From Roseburia lenta (GTDB taxonomy: Bacteria; Bacillota; Clostridia; Lachnospirales; Lachnospiraceae): a stretch of DNA of 64,000 nt. The notes under the pieces were generated by a model. The model was not told the origin of the DNA and did not search any database. It worked only from the letters and a program-made list of their open reading frames with translations. A program made the translations under genes and the position numbers. This document shows positions 16,015-26,255 of the stretch, piece by piece; within the stretch, counting starts at the first letter, position 1; each line of letters begins with the position of its first letter. Where the stretch lies: NCBI RefSeq assembly GCF_014287435.1, contig NZ_JACOPG010000002.1, positions 434,001 to 498,000 on the forward strand, written 5' to 3'.

Positions 16015-17499
16015 TTACTTTTGCAGACGACCGTATATCTTGGTCATGCGATATAGTTTCTCTGCAATCTCTGTCGTTGCCTCTCCCGAAAGCATACGCC
16101 AGGTCCAGTTTCCACTTGCCGTCCCCGGCACATTCATGCGATGTCCTTTGCCCAGTCCCAGATAATCCTGCATCTGTGCCACAAAGAGAAGTGCTACCGA
16201 CCGCATGCCACCGCGGATAAAGCCCCAATAATAAGGTTCGTCCCCAATGCCTAAATACTCTGCTGCATAGGCGGCATCTTTCGGCTTTGCCTCTGCCTTC
16301 CAGAGCATGACCGGACTGTTATCATGGGTTCCGGTGTAACAAATGCAGTGTCTCGGATAGGTGTGCGGCTGATAGTCGCTTGGCTCATCCGAATCAAAGG
16401 CAAACTCTAAGATCTTCATGCCTGGGAAGCCACTGTCTGCAAGCAACTGTCTGACACTTGGTGACTGCTCACCCAGATCTTCTGCGATAAATTCCAGTTT
16501 TGGAAATGTCTTTTTCAAAAGTCCGACCAGATCCATGCCCGGTCCATGCTTCCACTGACCGATCTTAGCGGTCTTTTCCCCATAAGGCACTGCCCAATAG
16601 GTATCAAATCCGCGGAAGTGATCGATACGGATCACATCATACAACTTGCCGGCTCCTTCGATCCGTCGGATCCACCAACCGTATCCATCTTTTGCCATAG
16701 CCTCCCAATCATAGATCGGGTTGCCCCAGAGTTGCCCATCCTCACTGAAATAATCCGGCGGTACACCTGCCACTTCCAATGGGATACGCTCCTCATTTAA
16801 AACAAAATACTCCGGTTCTGCCCACACATCCGCAGAATCCATGGATACATAGATCGGCAAATCCCCGATGATCTCAATGCCAAGATCATTGATATAGGCA
16901 CGCAGGGCATTCCACTGTTTAAAAAAGAGATACTGGATGTAAATAAAGAGTTCCATATCCTCCTGCAGATCCCGGCGGTACTTTTCGACCGCTTCCGGGC
17001 GGTGCATACGGATATCCTTATCCTCCCACTCACTCCATGCCTTCATGCCAAAATGCTTTTTACATGCCATGTAAAGTGCATAATTATCCAGCCACTGCTC
17101 ATTTTCCTGACAAAAAGCCTGCACATCCTCATAGTCTCTCGCATAGCCTCTTGCCTTTGCCTTTGCCAATATGGCAAAGCGGCTTTCGTAAATCTTTCCA
17201 TAATCCACATGACGGGGATCTTCTCCCCAGTCACATGCTTCTACTTCCTCCGCCAAAAGCAGTCCATCCTCGATCAAAAGATCCAGATCCACAAAATACG
17301 GATTTCCCGCAAAGGTGGAAAAACTCTGATAAGGCGAATCCCCATAACTGGTAGGCCCCAGTGGTAAAAGCTGCCAGTATTTCTGCCCTGCCTCATGCAA
17401 AAAATCAGCAAAAGCATATGCTGCCGCTCCAAAGGTGCCTATACCATATGGTGATGGAAGCGAAGATATGGGAAGTAATATTCCACTACTTCTATTCAT
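16015..17499 (-). CDS. malQ: 4-alpha-glucanotransferase (amylomaltase)
   Basis: 494-residue glycoside hydrolase family 77 enzyme; it transfers glucan segments between maltodextrins, releasing glucose and building longer chains for phosphorylase. It opens with the typical RSSGILLPISSLPSPYGIG. Conserved catalytic blocks: nucleophile Asp in VIRIDHFRGFDTYW, acid/base Glu in EFIAEDLGEQ, and YTGTHDNSPV. Start ATG 17499 has GAGGTG eight bases upstream; the GTG nine bases earlier overlaps that ribosome site. It is the last gene of malE-malF-malG-malQ. Confidence 0.95.
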   Translation of the reverse strand: MNRSSGILLPISSLPSPYGIGTFGAAAYAFADFLHEAGQKYWQLLPLGPTSYGDSPYQSFSTFAGNPYFVDLDLLIEDGLLLAEEVEACDWGEDPRHVDYGKIYESRFAILAKAKARGYARDYEDVQAFCQENEQWLDNYALYMACKKHFGMKAWSEWEDKDIRMHRPEAVEKYRRDLQEDMELFIYIQYLFFKQWNALRAYINDLGIEIIGDLPIYVSMDSADVWAEPEYFVLNEERIPLEVAGVPPDYFSEDGQLWGNPIYDWEAMAKDGYGWWIRRIEGAGKLYDVIRIDHFRGFDTYWAVPYGEKTAKIGQWKHGPGMDLVGLLKKTFPKLEFIAEDLGEQSPSVRQLLADSGFPGMKILEFAFDSDEPSDYQPHTYPRHCICYTGTHDNSPVMLWKAEAKPKDAAYAAEYLGIGDEPYYWGFIRGGMRSVALLFVAQMQDYLGLGKGHRMNVPGTASGNWTWRMLSGEATTEIAEKLYRMTKIYGRLQK

Positions 17500-17534
17500 A
17501 TTTTTCACCTCATAATTTTATAAGGGAACAAGTC

Positions 17535-18377
17535 TTAGCCTTTGACAGCACCAGCCATAACACCCTTGATAATGTACTTCTGGCAAACCAGATATACAAT
17601 GATGATCGGCAATACCGTCATAAGGATACAAGCCATCATTGGTCCCATTTCTACTTTTCCGTAACTTCCCTGGAAGTACTGGATCAAAATCGGAATGGTC
17701 ATATACTTCTTACGATCAAGTACCAGATATGGTAAGAGATAATCGTTCCACAACCACATGGTTTCCAAAATTCCAACGGAGATCAGTGTCGGTTTTAAGA
17801 TCGGAAGTACGATCAAAAAGAAGGTCTGCAAAGGATTACAGCCATCGATCATCGCCGCTTCCTCGATCTCCAATGGTATGGACTTCATGAAACCACAGAA
17901 CATAAATACCGCCAGTCCCGCTCCAAATCCTAGGTAAATAATACAGATATTGTATGGTTTATTCAAATCCAATCTGTCTGCCGTAGAAGATAAGGTAAAC
18001 ATCAACATCTGGAATGGCACTACCATAGAAAATACAAAGAGGAAGTATAAAATCTTGGATATGATGCCATTGACTCTTGTGATAAACCATGCACACATAG
18101 AGCAGCAGATCAGAATCAGTACAACTGAGGTGATCGTGATCATCAGACTGTAACCAAATGCCTTTGCAAAACCCTTGGAGGTTAGTGCATCCACAAAGTT
18201 TGACAGACCGGCAAAACTATCTGCATTCGGCAGTTGGAATACCGTTCTTGTCGTGATATTTCGATCCGTCTTAAAGGAGTTGATCAGGATCATAAATACC
18301 GGATAGATCCATGCTAAACTAAGGATCAAAAGTACAACAAATAAGATCTTGCTTTTTAAGGTTGTTTTCTCTTTCAT
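17535..18377 (-). CDS. malG: Maltodextrin ABC transporter permease (MalG-like)
   Basis: 280-residue inner-membrane permease with six segments and the EAA loop EEAAMIDGCNPLQTFFLIVL, which docks the ATPase. It belongs to the carbohydrate-uptake CUT1 MalG group. Its start overlaps the malF stop by one base (TAATG). No MalK-type ATPase is in the window, so a shared ATPase elsewhere must power it, as is usual in Firmicutes (MsmX). The substrate is inferred from the neighbours malQ, malE and phosphorylase. Confidence 0.9.
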   Translation of the reverse strand: MKEKTTLKSKILFVVLLILSLAWIYPVFMILINSFKTDRNITTRTVFQLPNADSFAGLSNFVDALTSKGFAKAFGYSLMITITSVVLILICCSMCAWFITRVNGIISKILYFLFVFSMVVPFQMLMFTLSSTADRLDLNKPYNICIIYLGFGAGLAVFMFCGFMKSIPLEIEEAAMIDGCNPLQTFFLIVLPILKPTLISVGILETMWLWNDYLLPYLVLDRKKYMTIPILIQYFQGSYGKVEMGPMMACILMTVLPIIIVYLVCQKYIIKGVMAGAVKG

Positions 18378-19228
18378 TACTGCTGCACCTCCTTAGATTT
18401 GGTTGCCTTCAACTGTATCATGGAAATGATGATGACTAAAATACAGAAGAGCACGGCTTTCGCCTGTCCATAACCCTTCCACTGTGGTCCGCTTCTCGCA
18501 TAGAAAGTACTGTAGATATTCAGCGCCAGCATTTCAGAAGCATGTGCCGGTTCACCGCCGGTCAGTGCTAAGTTCTGATCGAATAACTTAAAGCCATTGG
18601 TAAGGGATAAGAACATACAAATGGTAATTGACGGCATAACATTCGGAATTTTGATCTTCCATAATATTTGTCCTTCTGTAGCTCCATCAATCTTTGCTGC
18701 TTCAATATAATCATCCGGGATCGACTGCAATCCTGCTATGTAAATGATCATCATATAACCGATCTGTTGCCAGCACATCAGTATGAGCAAACCGATAAAT
18801 CCGTATTTTTCATCCAATGCCAAAAGCGGCTTTTCCAGTAAAGTCAAGGCTCCGTTGAGCAGAATCTGCCAGATGTATCCCAAGACGATACCGCCGATCA
18901 GGTTTGGCATAAAAAAGATGGTACGGAAAAGATTGGATGCTTTCAACTTACTGGTGAGTGCAAGTGCAAGTGCAAATGCTCCGACATTGATCAGTATCGT
19001 AACCACGATCGTAAATAATGCCGTAAACCAGAATGCATGCAAAAAAGTTGCATCGGTAAGTGCGTATTTATAATTCTGCAATCCGTTGAACTTTGCCCGG
19101 TCAATCGTAATGAAGCTGCAGAAAGATAAATATAATCCTTGAATGAACGGATACAAAAAGCCTACACAAAAAGCCGCAGCGGTCGGCAGCACAAAGACAG
19201 GCCAATATTTTCTAACTGCTTTTTCCAT
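18377..19228 (-). CDS. malF: Maltodextrin ABC transporter permease (MalF-like)
   Basis: 283-residue CUT1 permease, six membrane segments, EAA loop EAAKIDGATEGQILWKIKIP. It lacks the large periplasmic P2 loop of the E. coli MalF, as expected for Gram-positive homologues. It pairs with MalG. The gap of 158 bases after malE contains a strong stem-loop. Confidence 0.9.
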   Translation of the reverse strand: MEKAVRKYWPVFVLPTAAAFCVGFLYPFIQGLYLSFCSFITIDRAKFNGLQNYKYALTDATFLHAFWFTALFTIVVTILINVGAFALALALTSKLKASNLFRTIFFMPNLIGGIVLGYIWQILLNGALTLLEKPLLALDEKYGFIGLLILMCWQQIGYMMIIYIAGLQSIPDDYIEAAKIDGATEGQILWKIKIPNVMPSITICMFLSLTNGFKLFDQNLALTGGEPAHASEMLALNIYSTFYARSGPQWKGYGQAKAVLFCILVIIISMIQLKATKSKEVQQ

Positions 19229-19281
19229 GGTAACCTCCTTTAAAAAACGATAAAATCATCTGCCTTTTGGGCATAAATATA

Positions 19282-19308
19282 GAGGGCAGGCGTTGTTTGC
19301 CCGCCCTC
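19282..19308 (-). terminator. Intercistronic stem-loop between malE and malF
   Basis: On minus GAGGGCGGGC, loop AAACAAC, GCCTGCCCTC: 10-bp stem with one G-U pair and no U-run. This is better read as a partial terminator or 3'-end protector that raises malE over malF levels than as a full stop. Confidence 0.65.
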
Positions 19309-19386
19309 CGGTTATTCAAAACAATTATAAGCGATGCTATTCCTGCGCAAGGGAATCGATGCATCTATGAAATTTGCAAATGCGGA

Positions 19387-20694
19387 TTATTCCTGATTGG
19401 CTGCCTTGTACTCTTTTGCCCATCCATCTACGAATGCTGTCTTAACATCATCCCATGATCCAGTTCCAGCTGCATAAGCTGTAAGTGCAGAACTAAGGTC
19501 AGCCTTCCACTGCTCTGAAGGGATGGTTGTGAAGTCCCAAGGAATTGTTGTCTTGCCTGCTGCCTGCATTTCCTTATCCTTCTGAACAAATACGTTGTCT
19601 GTATCCTTTGCATCCTTGAAAGGAATAACAAATCCCATGTCATCAGCCATTGCTGTTGTTCCCTTGTCAGAAGATACACACCAGTTCATGAAATCAAGTG
19701 TTGCCTGAATATCCTTTTCATCAGCAGCGCTGTTTACACACCAGTAGTTCTCTGTACCTGTGCAGAGTCCCTGATTTGCTTCATCACCAACACCAATGTA
19801 AATAGGAATCATTGTAACATCATCTGCAGATAACTTCTTATCACCTACTACGTTGCCATATTCCCATGAACCATTCTGGAAGAATACTGCTTCGCCATTG
19901 ATAAACTCAGCTTCTGAGTCATCACCGGTCTTGCTTGCAAGTTCCTTTGGATCACATGTTGAGTTGTTGATGTACAGATCAAAGATGTTCTTGTAGTTGT
20001 CAAGATAGGTTCCCTTGATCGCATCTGTGCTTGTTTCGTTCTCATCCTGATACTCAAAATAGATTGGAAGATTTGAAAGGTGTGTCTTAAATCTCCAGTC
20101 AGAAGAATCATCCATACCTGCAGAAGTAAATGCTGCAAATCCAAGTTCGTCTTTTCTTGCTGTGATGTCTTCTGCTACCTTCTTTAAGTCATCGAAACTC
20201 TGGATATCATCTACAGTATATCCTGCTTCTTTTAATAACTTTGTATTTGTAATGATACCGTATGTCTCAACAGCCATTGCGATACCCTTAACTTCGTCGC
20301 CATCTTTCAATGCATATTCATCACCGTTTAAGTTCTTATATACATCTGTATCTGAAAGATCCATTGCGTAATCTTTCCAGTTCTTCAATCCAACCGGTCC
20401 GTTTACATGGAATAAAGTAGGAGCCTCACTCTTTGACATCTCTGCCATCAGTGTCTCTTCATACTTGTTGGATGCTGCTGTTACAACCGTAACATCAACA
20501 CCTGTCTCCTTGGTGTATTCCTTTGCCAAAGCCTGCCACGCATCGTCTGCTTCGGGTTTGAAGTTCAGATAGTAGACCTTTCCGGAATCTGACTTAGCAG
20601 AATCTCCCCCATCTTTGGAATTGCCGCATCCGACAAATGCGCCAACTGCCATCGTAGCAACCATTGTCAATGCTAATACTTTTTTTAGTTTCAT
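19387..20694 (-). CDS. malE: Maltodextrin-binding lipoprotein
   Basis: 435-residue extracellular solute-binding protein, family 1. A lipoprotein signal ends at Cys 23 (AVGAFVGCGNS), followed by a Gly/Ser/Asp linker. The mature body shows the family-1 pattern TEYGI-like hinge (VETYGIITNTKLLKEAGYTV) and FINGEAVFFQNGSWEYGN. It delivers maltooligosaccharides to MalFG. It is the first and probably most abundantly expressed gene of the operon, with a good ribosome site (AAGGAGAGGG). A TATAAT lies about 75 bases upstream of the start. Confidence 0.9.
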   Translation of the reverse strand: MKLKKVLALTMVATMAVGAFVGCGNSKDGGDSAKSDSGKVYYLNFKPEADDAWQALAKEYTKETGVDVTVVTAASNKYEETLMAEMSKSEAPTLFHVNGPVGLKNWKDYAMDLSDTDVYKNLNGDEYALKDGDEVKGIAMAVETYGIITNTKLLKEAGYTVDDIQSFDDLKKVAEDITARKDELGFAAFTSAGMDDSSDWRFKTHLSNLPIYFEYQDENETSTDAIKGTYLDNYKNIFDLYINNSTCDPKELASKTGDDSEAEFINGEAVFFQNGSWEYGNVVGDKKLSADDVTMIPIYIGVGDEANQGLCTGTENYWCVNSAADEKDIQATLDFMNWCVSSDKGTTAMADDMGFVIPFKDAKDTDNVFVQKDKEMQAAGKTTIPWDFTTIPSEQWKADLSSALTAYAAGTGSWDDVKTAFVDGWAKEYKAANQE

Positions 20695-20808
20695 GATTAC
20701 CCTCTCCTTCTCGTGATAATTGATAAGTATTTATTTCCAATTATGGCACTGCGCTTTTGCCACAATCAAAAATCATTATATGCAGGACCACTGCTATTTA
20801 TGACCGAT

Positions 20809-21819
20809 TTATCGGACTGCAATGGTCTCCCCCTCGCGAAAGATCGTCGGCAGGATGATCTGCCTGTGTTCTCCCTTTTTCTCGATCAGATCGATGAGAA
20901 GGTCCACACTGGTCTTTCCCAGTTCTTCCATCGGCTGACAATATGTAGAAAGTGCCGGTGCCATATACTCTGACACCTCAATACCGTCGATCGCTACAAT
21001 GGAGCAATCTTTCGGCACGATAATCCCTTTTTCCCGAAGCGCTCTCATGGCTCCCATGGCAAGGTTGTCTGCGATCGCAAAGATCGCATCAAAGGCTATT
21101 CCCTTATCCAGCCACGCTTTTGTCCCATGATAGGCATCTGCGATATTGTAACTGTCCACAGACATGATCAGATCTTCTGTCGGAACCATCCCCACCTCGG
21201 TCAATGCCTTGACATATCCCTCATAGCGGATCTGGGAAACCGAACCGTCATCCGGTCTTGCCAGAAGAACGGCGATCCTGCGGTGTCCCTCTTTATAGAG
21301 TTCCTTGACTGCTTCATAGGCAGTCTGCGTATCGTCGATCGATACACTGGAATAACAGGTATCATCCAAGGATCCATAAGCATTGTTGGAAGAACAGGAA
21401 ACAAAAGGTACGCTGATCGCTGCGATCTGTTCCTTGGTATAGTCCAGACGTCCTCCCAAAAAGATCAATCCCAGCAATCTCTTGTCCCGCTCCATCATGG
21501 CACCTGCTAAGAGTTCATCCTCCGTGGCGCCGATCTGCTGCATCACAAGTGTGTAACCAGCCTTCTCGATATCCTGCTCGATCTCATGGATGATGGATGT
21601 ATAGAAAGGATTGGAGATACCACGGACGATCAGTCCAATGTTATCTGACTTGCTCTGTCCCAATGATCTGGCGCTGTTGTTGGGAATGTAATTGTACTCC
21701 TCCACAACTGCCATGACCTTGCGCCGTACATCCTCGCTCACATCCGGGTGGTTGTTTAATACGCGGGAAACGGTGCTGACGCTCACGCCACTGATTTTTG
21801 CTATATCTTTGATCGTCAT
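20809..21819 (-). CDS. LacI-family regulator of maltodextrin genes
   Basis: 336 residues: N-terminal helix-turn-helix and hinge (IKDIAKISGVSVSTVSRVLN, residues 2-21) and a periplasmic-binding-type core (DNIGLIVRGISNPFYTSII; DAIFAIADNLAMGAM). MalR-type control of malEFGQ and/or phosphorylase is inferred from position. Three AACGTT boxes directly ahead of its own start suggest autoregulation; I did not find the same triple box ahead of malE. Start ATG 21819, with GGGAAAGGGC upstream. Confidence 0.92.
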   Translation of the reverse strand: MTIKDIAKISGVSVSTVSRVLNNHPDVSEDVRRKVMAVVEEYNYIPNNSARSLGQSKSDNIGLIVRGISNPFYTSIIHEIEQDIEKAGYTLVMQQIGATEDELLAGAMMERDKRLLGLIFLGGRLDYTKEQIAAISVPFVSCSSNNAYGSLDDTCYSSVSIDDTQTAYEAVKELYKEGHRRIAVLLARPDDGSVSQIRYEGYVKALTEVGMVPTEDLIMSVDSYNIADAYHGTKAWLDKGIAFDAIFAIADNLAMGAMRALREKGIIVPKDCSIVAIDGIEVSEYMAPALSTYCQPMEELGKTSVDLLIDLIEKKGEHRQIILPTIFREGETIAVR

Positions 21820-21848
21820 ATCTGTGCCCTTTCCCGTTTATTTTGTTG

Positions 21849-21884
21849 AAAACGTTACCGGAAACGTTACTGGAAACGTTTTCA
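21849..21884. promoter_or_regulatory. Three phased AACGTT operator boxes
   Basis: AACGTT at 21851, 21863 and 21875, exactly 12 bases apart, each preceded by GAA or GGAA. The last forms TGGAAACGTTTTCA, one mismatch from the cre/LacI operator consensus TGWAANCGNTNWCA. It lies 30-65 bases ahead of the LacI-family gene. Confidence 0.75.
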
Positions 21885-21985
21885 GTTGATATGCATATAT
21901 CTTATACCCCAAAATTTACCATGTCAACATACATATGTCATTTTTGCTATTTTCGACGAAAGCAATCCATTATTTTTGTGCAAGA

Positions 21986-22873
21986 TCACAAATTCCTGTT
22001 TTCATTGACCTTGCGGAAGTCTCTTGGAGTCATGCCGAATTTCCGCTTAAAGACGCGGTTGAAGTAGGACATGTTATCAATACCGACCTCCTGGGCTATG
22101 GACAGAACGGAGGCCTCGGATGCCACAAGCATGCGGGATGCCATGGTCAGTCGGTAGTCGTTGAGGTAGTCAATGAAACTCTGTCCCATGTTTTGTTTGA
22201 AGTATTTCATAAAATGGGAAGCGCTGAAACCGCTGACCTCCGCCATATCGGCGATCGTGATCTTTTCCATATAATGCAGTTCCACATATTTTAAGACCAG
22301 TTTCATTTCCTCATGGGGTCTGCTGTTCTTGACCCTGCCCCGTTGCCCACTGGTCTGACACAAATGATATATCAGAAGATAGAGCCTGCTTTTGAGCAAA
22401 AGTTCATAGCCCTCCACAGGCTCTTTACAAATGCTGTCGCAGCCATCTAAAACCTCTTTGATCTCCCAGTAACCGGGAACTCCCTCCCCATAAAAGGCAG
22501 GAATGACGATCTTCATCTGAAAAAGGGGATTAAAAAAGTCCTGTCTTAAGCCATCGTCCTTTTTTCCATATAAGATTTCCGGGCGAAAGAGGATATTTTC
22601 GTACTCGACACTTTCCCCCGGCACAGAACGGATGCCATGCAGTTGCCCCGGCAGGACTACGACAAACTCTCCTCCGCTCACGATCCTCTCATCAAATTCT
22701 ACGGAGACCATGCCCCGCCCTTTCTTTATATAGATGATCTCCATCTCGTCATGCCAATGCATGGGCACCTCGCTAAAATCCAGCGGCATGGAGCACAAAT
22801 AGGTATTATATGGAAAAGTCTGTCGGCTGTGTTCTTTTCGTTCATGATAGTTTTCGTATTCTTTTATATCCAT
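21986..22873 (-). CDS. AraC-family regulator with cupin sensor
   Basis: 295 residues. Residues about 35-130 are the cupin arm (MHWHDEMEIIYIKKGRG, then LPGQLHGIRSV); residues about 190-290 hold two helix-turn-helix units (ITIADMAEVSGFSASHFMKY; SIAQEVGIDNMSYFNRVFKR). Such proteins usually respond to a sugar. It is divergent from the phosphorylase gene across a 135-base gap and may control it. The ligand is not readable. Confidence 0.9.
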   Translation of the reverse strand: MDIKEYENYHERKEHSRQTFPYNTYLCSMPLDFSEVPMHWHDEMEIIYIKKGRGMVSVEFDERIVSGGEFVVVLPGQLHGIRSVPGESVEYENILFRPEILYGKKDDGLRQDFFNPLFQMKIVIPAFYGEGVPGYWEIKEVLDGCDSICKEPVEGYELLLKSRLYLLIYHLCQTSGQRGRVKNSRPHEEMKLVLKYVELHYMEKITIADMAEVSGFSASHFMKYFKQNMGQSFIDYLNDYRLTMASRMLVASEASVLSIAQEVGIDNMSYFNRVFKRKFGMTPRDFRKVNENRNL

Positions 22874-22930
22874 TTTCTGCCTCTTTTCCTGTTCTTTGTT
22901 TTTCTAATGATAGGATTGTACTACTTTTTG

Positions 22931-22961
22931 CTATGATATGACAAGACCAGGGTCATCATAG
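22931..22961 (+). promoter_or_regulatory. Imperfect palindrome ahead of phosphorylase
   Basis: CTATGATATGAC (22931-22942) faces GTCATCATAG (22952-22961); the arms pair over 10 bases with a 2-base bulge. A TATACT sits 4 bases after it. It is a candidate operator in the divergent AraC/phosphorylase gap. Confidence 0.45.
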
Positions 22962-23008
22962 CCTATATACTGGAAGCATAAAAAGAATGTGTAATTTAGG
23001 AGGTTTTT

Positions 23009-25267
23009 ATGGATGCATTAGAAATCAAGGTCAAGGATACCTTTGGCACGGATCCGGGACATGTCACAAACGAGCAGATATATGTTGCTCTTTTAGAACT
23101 GGTAAAGGAAGAAGCCGAAAAAAAGGTGACCACCGAGGGCAAGAAGAAACTCTACTATATTTCTGCTGAGTTTCTTATCGGAAAACTCCTCTCCAACAAC
23201 CTGATCAACCTGGGGCTCTACGACGAGGTGGAAGCCTGCCTGCAAAAATACGGAAAGACCATGGCAGAGATCGAGACCATCGAGCCGGAACCATCTCTTG
23301 GAAACGGTGGACTTGGTCGTCTGGCTGCCTGCTTTTTGGATTCCATCGCTACACTTGGCTTAAACGGCGACGGTGTCGGCTTGAACTATCATTTCGGGCT
23401 TTTCAAGCAGGTATTTGAAAACAATCTGCAGCAGGAAACGCCAAACCCTTGGATTGAAAACAAGAACTGGCTGACCAAGACCAAGCGGACTTATGACATC
23501 GAATTTGGCGGTCTGACGCTGACTTCCTGCATGTATGATATCGACGTTGTCGGCTATATGGGAAGAACAACGAAACTGCATTTATTTGACATTGATTCTG
23601 TCGATGAATCACTGGTAAAAGAGGGCATTGATTTTGACAAAACGGACATTGCCAAAAACCTGACCCTATTCTTATACCCGGATGATTCGGACGAGGATGG
23701 TCGTATTCTTCGTGTTTACCAGCAATATTTCATGGTCAGCAATGCCGCTCATCTGATCTTGGACGAAGCCTTAGAGCGCGGCAGCAACCTGCATGATCTG
23801 GCAGATTATGCAACCATCCAGATCAACGATACCCACCCAAGCATGGTGATCCCGGAACTCATCCGCCTTTTAATGCAAAAGGGAATCCGCATGGAAGAAG
23901 CGATCGAGATCGTGACAAAGACCTGTGCTTATACCAACCATACCATCCTTGCAGAAGCACTGGAAAAATGGCCGATCCACTACTTACAGAAAGCCGTACC
24001 GCAACTGCTTCCGATCATTTACGAATTGAACAACAAAGTAAATGATACTTTCCACGATCCAAGCGTTGCCATCATCGATGCGGAAGACCGCGTACACATG
24101 GCACACATGGATATCCATTATGGCTATTCCGTCAACGGCGTTGCCTACCTGCACACCGAGATCTTGAAGAACAGCGAACTCAACAACTTCTACAAGATCT
24201 ATCCGGAAAAATTCAACAATAAGACCAACGGCATCACTTTCCGCAGATGGCTGCTCCACTGCAACCATCCGCTTGCCGATCTTTTGACCGAACTGATCGG
24301 AGACGGCTACAAGAAAGATGCGACCGAGTTGGAAAAATTATCTGCCTATGCCGATGATACTGCGGTACTGGAGAAACTGCTTGCCGTAAAACAGGGCAAG
24401 AAAGAAGAACTTGCGTCTTATCTAAAACAGACACAAAACATTGCCATTAACCCGGATTCTGTCTTTGACATCCAGATCAAGCGTCTGCATGAATACAAGA
24501 GACAGCAGATGAACGCCCTCTATGTGATCGATAAATATTTTGAGATCAAGGAAGGCAAACTGCCAAAGCGTCCGATCACAGTCATCTTTGGTGCCAAGGC
24601 TGCTCCGGCTTATGTCATTGCAAAAGACATTATCCATGTCATCCTCTGCTTACAGGAGATCATTGCCAATGACCCGGAGGTATCTCCATACCTGTCCGTT
24701 GTCATGGTAGAAAACTACAATGTCACACTTGCTGAAAAACTGATTCCGGCAGCAGATATCCACGAGCAGATATCACTTGCTTCCAAGGAAGCATCCGGTA
24801 CCTCCAACATGAAGTTCATGTTAAACGGTGCCATTGCGATCGGAACCGAAGACGGTGCCAACGTGGAAATGCATGAATTTGTCGGAGACAACAACATCTA
24901 TATCTTTGGCGAATCCTCAGACGAGGTCATCGCCCATTATGAGAAGGCTGACTATGTTTCCAGAGATTACTATGAGAAAGATCCTGCCATCAAGCGTGCC
25001 ATCGACTTTTTGATCAGCGATACCATGCTTGCGGTCGGACAAAAAGAAAACTTAGAACGTCTTTACCATGAACTTTTGAACAAGGACTGGTTCATGACCT
25101 TACCGGATTTTGAAGATTACAAGGCGACCAAGGAACGTATCTATGCGGATTATGAAGACCGCATGACCTGGGCGAAGAAGATGCTGATCAATATCAGCAA
25201 AGCCGGCTTCTTCTCATCCGATCGAACCATCGCCCAGTATAATGAAGACATCTGGCATTTATCTTAA
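23009..25267 (+). CDS. glgP: Glycogen/maltodextrin phosphorylase
   Basis: 752-residue family GT35 phosphorylase releasing glucose-1-phosphate from alpha-1,4-glucans. The pyridoxal-phosphate lysine is Lys 602 in [15 protein letters not shown], followed by [10 protein letters not shown]. Also visible: the glucan site [20 protein letters not shown] and [15 protein letters not shown]. It is 60-70 residues shorter than E. coli GlgP/MalP, as is common in Firmicutes. AGGAGG precedes ATG 23009. One of only three plus-strand genes; with malQ it completes maltodextrin breakdown. Its 3' end overlaps convergent dusB by 9 bases. Confidence 0.95.
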   Translation: MDALEIKVKDTFGTDPGHVTNEQIYVALLELVKEEAEKKVTTEGKKKLYYISAEFLIGKLLSNNLINLGLYDEVEACLQKYGKTMAEIETIEPEPSLGNGGLGRLAACFLDSIATLGLNGDGVGLNYHFGLFKQVFENNLQQETPNPWIENKNWLTKTKRTYDIEFGGLTLTSCMYDIDVVGYMGRTTKLHLFDIDSVDESLVKEGIDFDKTDIAKNLTLFLYPDDSDEDGRILRVYQQYFMVSNAAHLILDEALERGSNLHDLADYATIQINDTHPSMVIPELIRLLMQKGIRMEEAIEIVTKTCAYTNHTILAEALEKWPIHYLQKAVPQLLPIIYELNNKVNDTFHDPSVAIIDAEDRVHMAHMDIHYGYSVNGVAYLHTEILKNSELNNFYKIYPEKFNNKTNGITFRRWLLHCNHPLADLLTELIGDGYKKDATELEKLSAYADDTAVLEKLLAVKQGKKEELASYLKQTQNIAINPDSVFDIQIKRLHEYKRQQMNALYVIDKYFEIKEGKLPKRPITVIFGAKAAPAYVIAKDIIHVILCLQEIIANDPEVSPYLSVVMVENYNVTLAEKLIPAADIHEQISLASKEASGTSNMKFMLNGAIAIGTEDGANVEMHEFVGDNNIYIFGESSDEVIAHYEKADYVSRDYYEKDPAIKRAIDFLISDTMLAVGQKENLERLYHELLNKDWFMTLPDFEDYKATKERIYADYEDRMTWAKKMLINISKAGFFSSDRTIAQYNEDIWHLS

Positions 25268-26242
25268 GACGCGCTCCATCAGGTCTTCCAAGTCCTGATA
25301 AGTGTTGACCTCATTGATCATACCACGTAAGCGTGCGGAATTGTGGTAACCACTGGTGTACCACGCCGCATGCTTGCGAAATTCTCGTATTCCATACAAT
25401 TCATCCCCTTTAAAGGCGATCTGCATCTTCGCATGCCGAAGCATGGTAGCCACCACAACATCGATCGGCGGCTTTCCTATCATTTCCCCTGTCTCAAAAT
25501 AATGCAGAATCTGATGAAAGATCCAAGGATTGCCCTGCGCACCACGGCCAATCATAAAGCCATCACATCCGGTCTGCTCTTTCATGGCGATCACATCTTT
25601 GGCATCCAGAAGATCTCCATTTCCTATGACCGGAATGGATACGGCATCTTTGACTTGGGCGATAATGTCCCAATCGGCTTTGCCGGAATAATACTGTTCT
25701 CTTGTCCTGCCATGTACGGCAATGGCTGCCACACCGGCATCTTCCGCAATCTTTGCCATTTCCACGGCATTGACATGGGCATCGTCAAAACCTTTGCGGA
25801 TCTTGACTGTGACCGGCTTTTGAATGGCTTTTACCGTTTTTCGCATGATCTGCCCTGCCAGTTTGGGATTTTTCATCAGTGCGGAGCCGTCGCCGTTATT
25901 AACGACTTTTGGCACAGGACAGCCCATATTGATATCTAAGATATCAAAAGGACGGTCTTCGATCCGCTTGGCCATCTCGCTGATGCAATCCGGGTCCGAG
26001 CCAAATAACTGTAAGGAGACCGGCCGCTCATTTTCCTCAATCTCCAGCAGTTGATATGTGTTTTTATTGTTGTACTGTAAGGCCTTGGCGCTGACCATTT
26101 CCATGCAGATCAGCCCTGCACCCTGTTCTTTGCATAAAGTACGAAATGGCAGGTCTGTCACGCCTGCCATGGGTGCTAAGACCAGATTATTTTCCAGTCT
26201 TACCTTTCCTATTTGAAGTCCTTGTAATGTCGACTTGTCCAT
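25259..26242 (-). CDS. dusB: tRNA-dihydrouridine synthase
   Basis: 327-residue FMN enzyme reducing uridines in tRNA D-loops. TIM barrel with [16 protein letters not shown] at the N-terminus, the catalytic cysteine in [11 protein letters not shown], the flavin/phosphate-binding [11 protein letters not shown] and [13 protein letters not shown]. Last gene of the argF-birA-DUF6145-coaX-dusB run, 13 bases after coaX. The dusB/dus1 subgroup is assigned by overall similarity only. Confidence 0.93.
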   Translation of the reverse strand: MDKSTLQGLQIGKVRLENNLVLAPMAGVTDLPFRTLCKEQGAGLICMEMVSAKALQYNNKNTYQLLEIEENERPVSLQLFGSDPDCISEMAKRIEDRPFDILDINMGCPVPKVVNNGDGSALMKNPKLAGQIMRKTVKAIQKPVTVKIRKGFDDAHVNAVEMAKIAEDAGVAAIAVHGRTREQYYSGKADWDIIAQVKDAVSIPVIGNGDLLDAKDVIAMKEQTGCDGFMIGRGAQGNPWIFHQILHYFETGEMIGKPPIDVVVATMLRHAKMQIAFKGDELYGIREFRKHAAWYTSGYHNSARLRGMINEVNTYQDLEDLMERVLR

Positions 26243-26255
26243 GCTTTTCCCCTAT

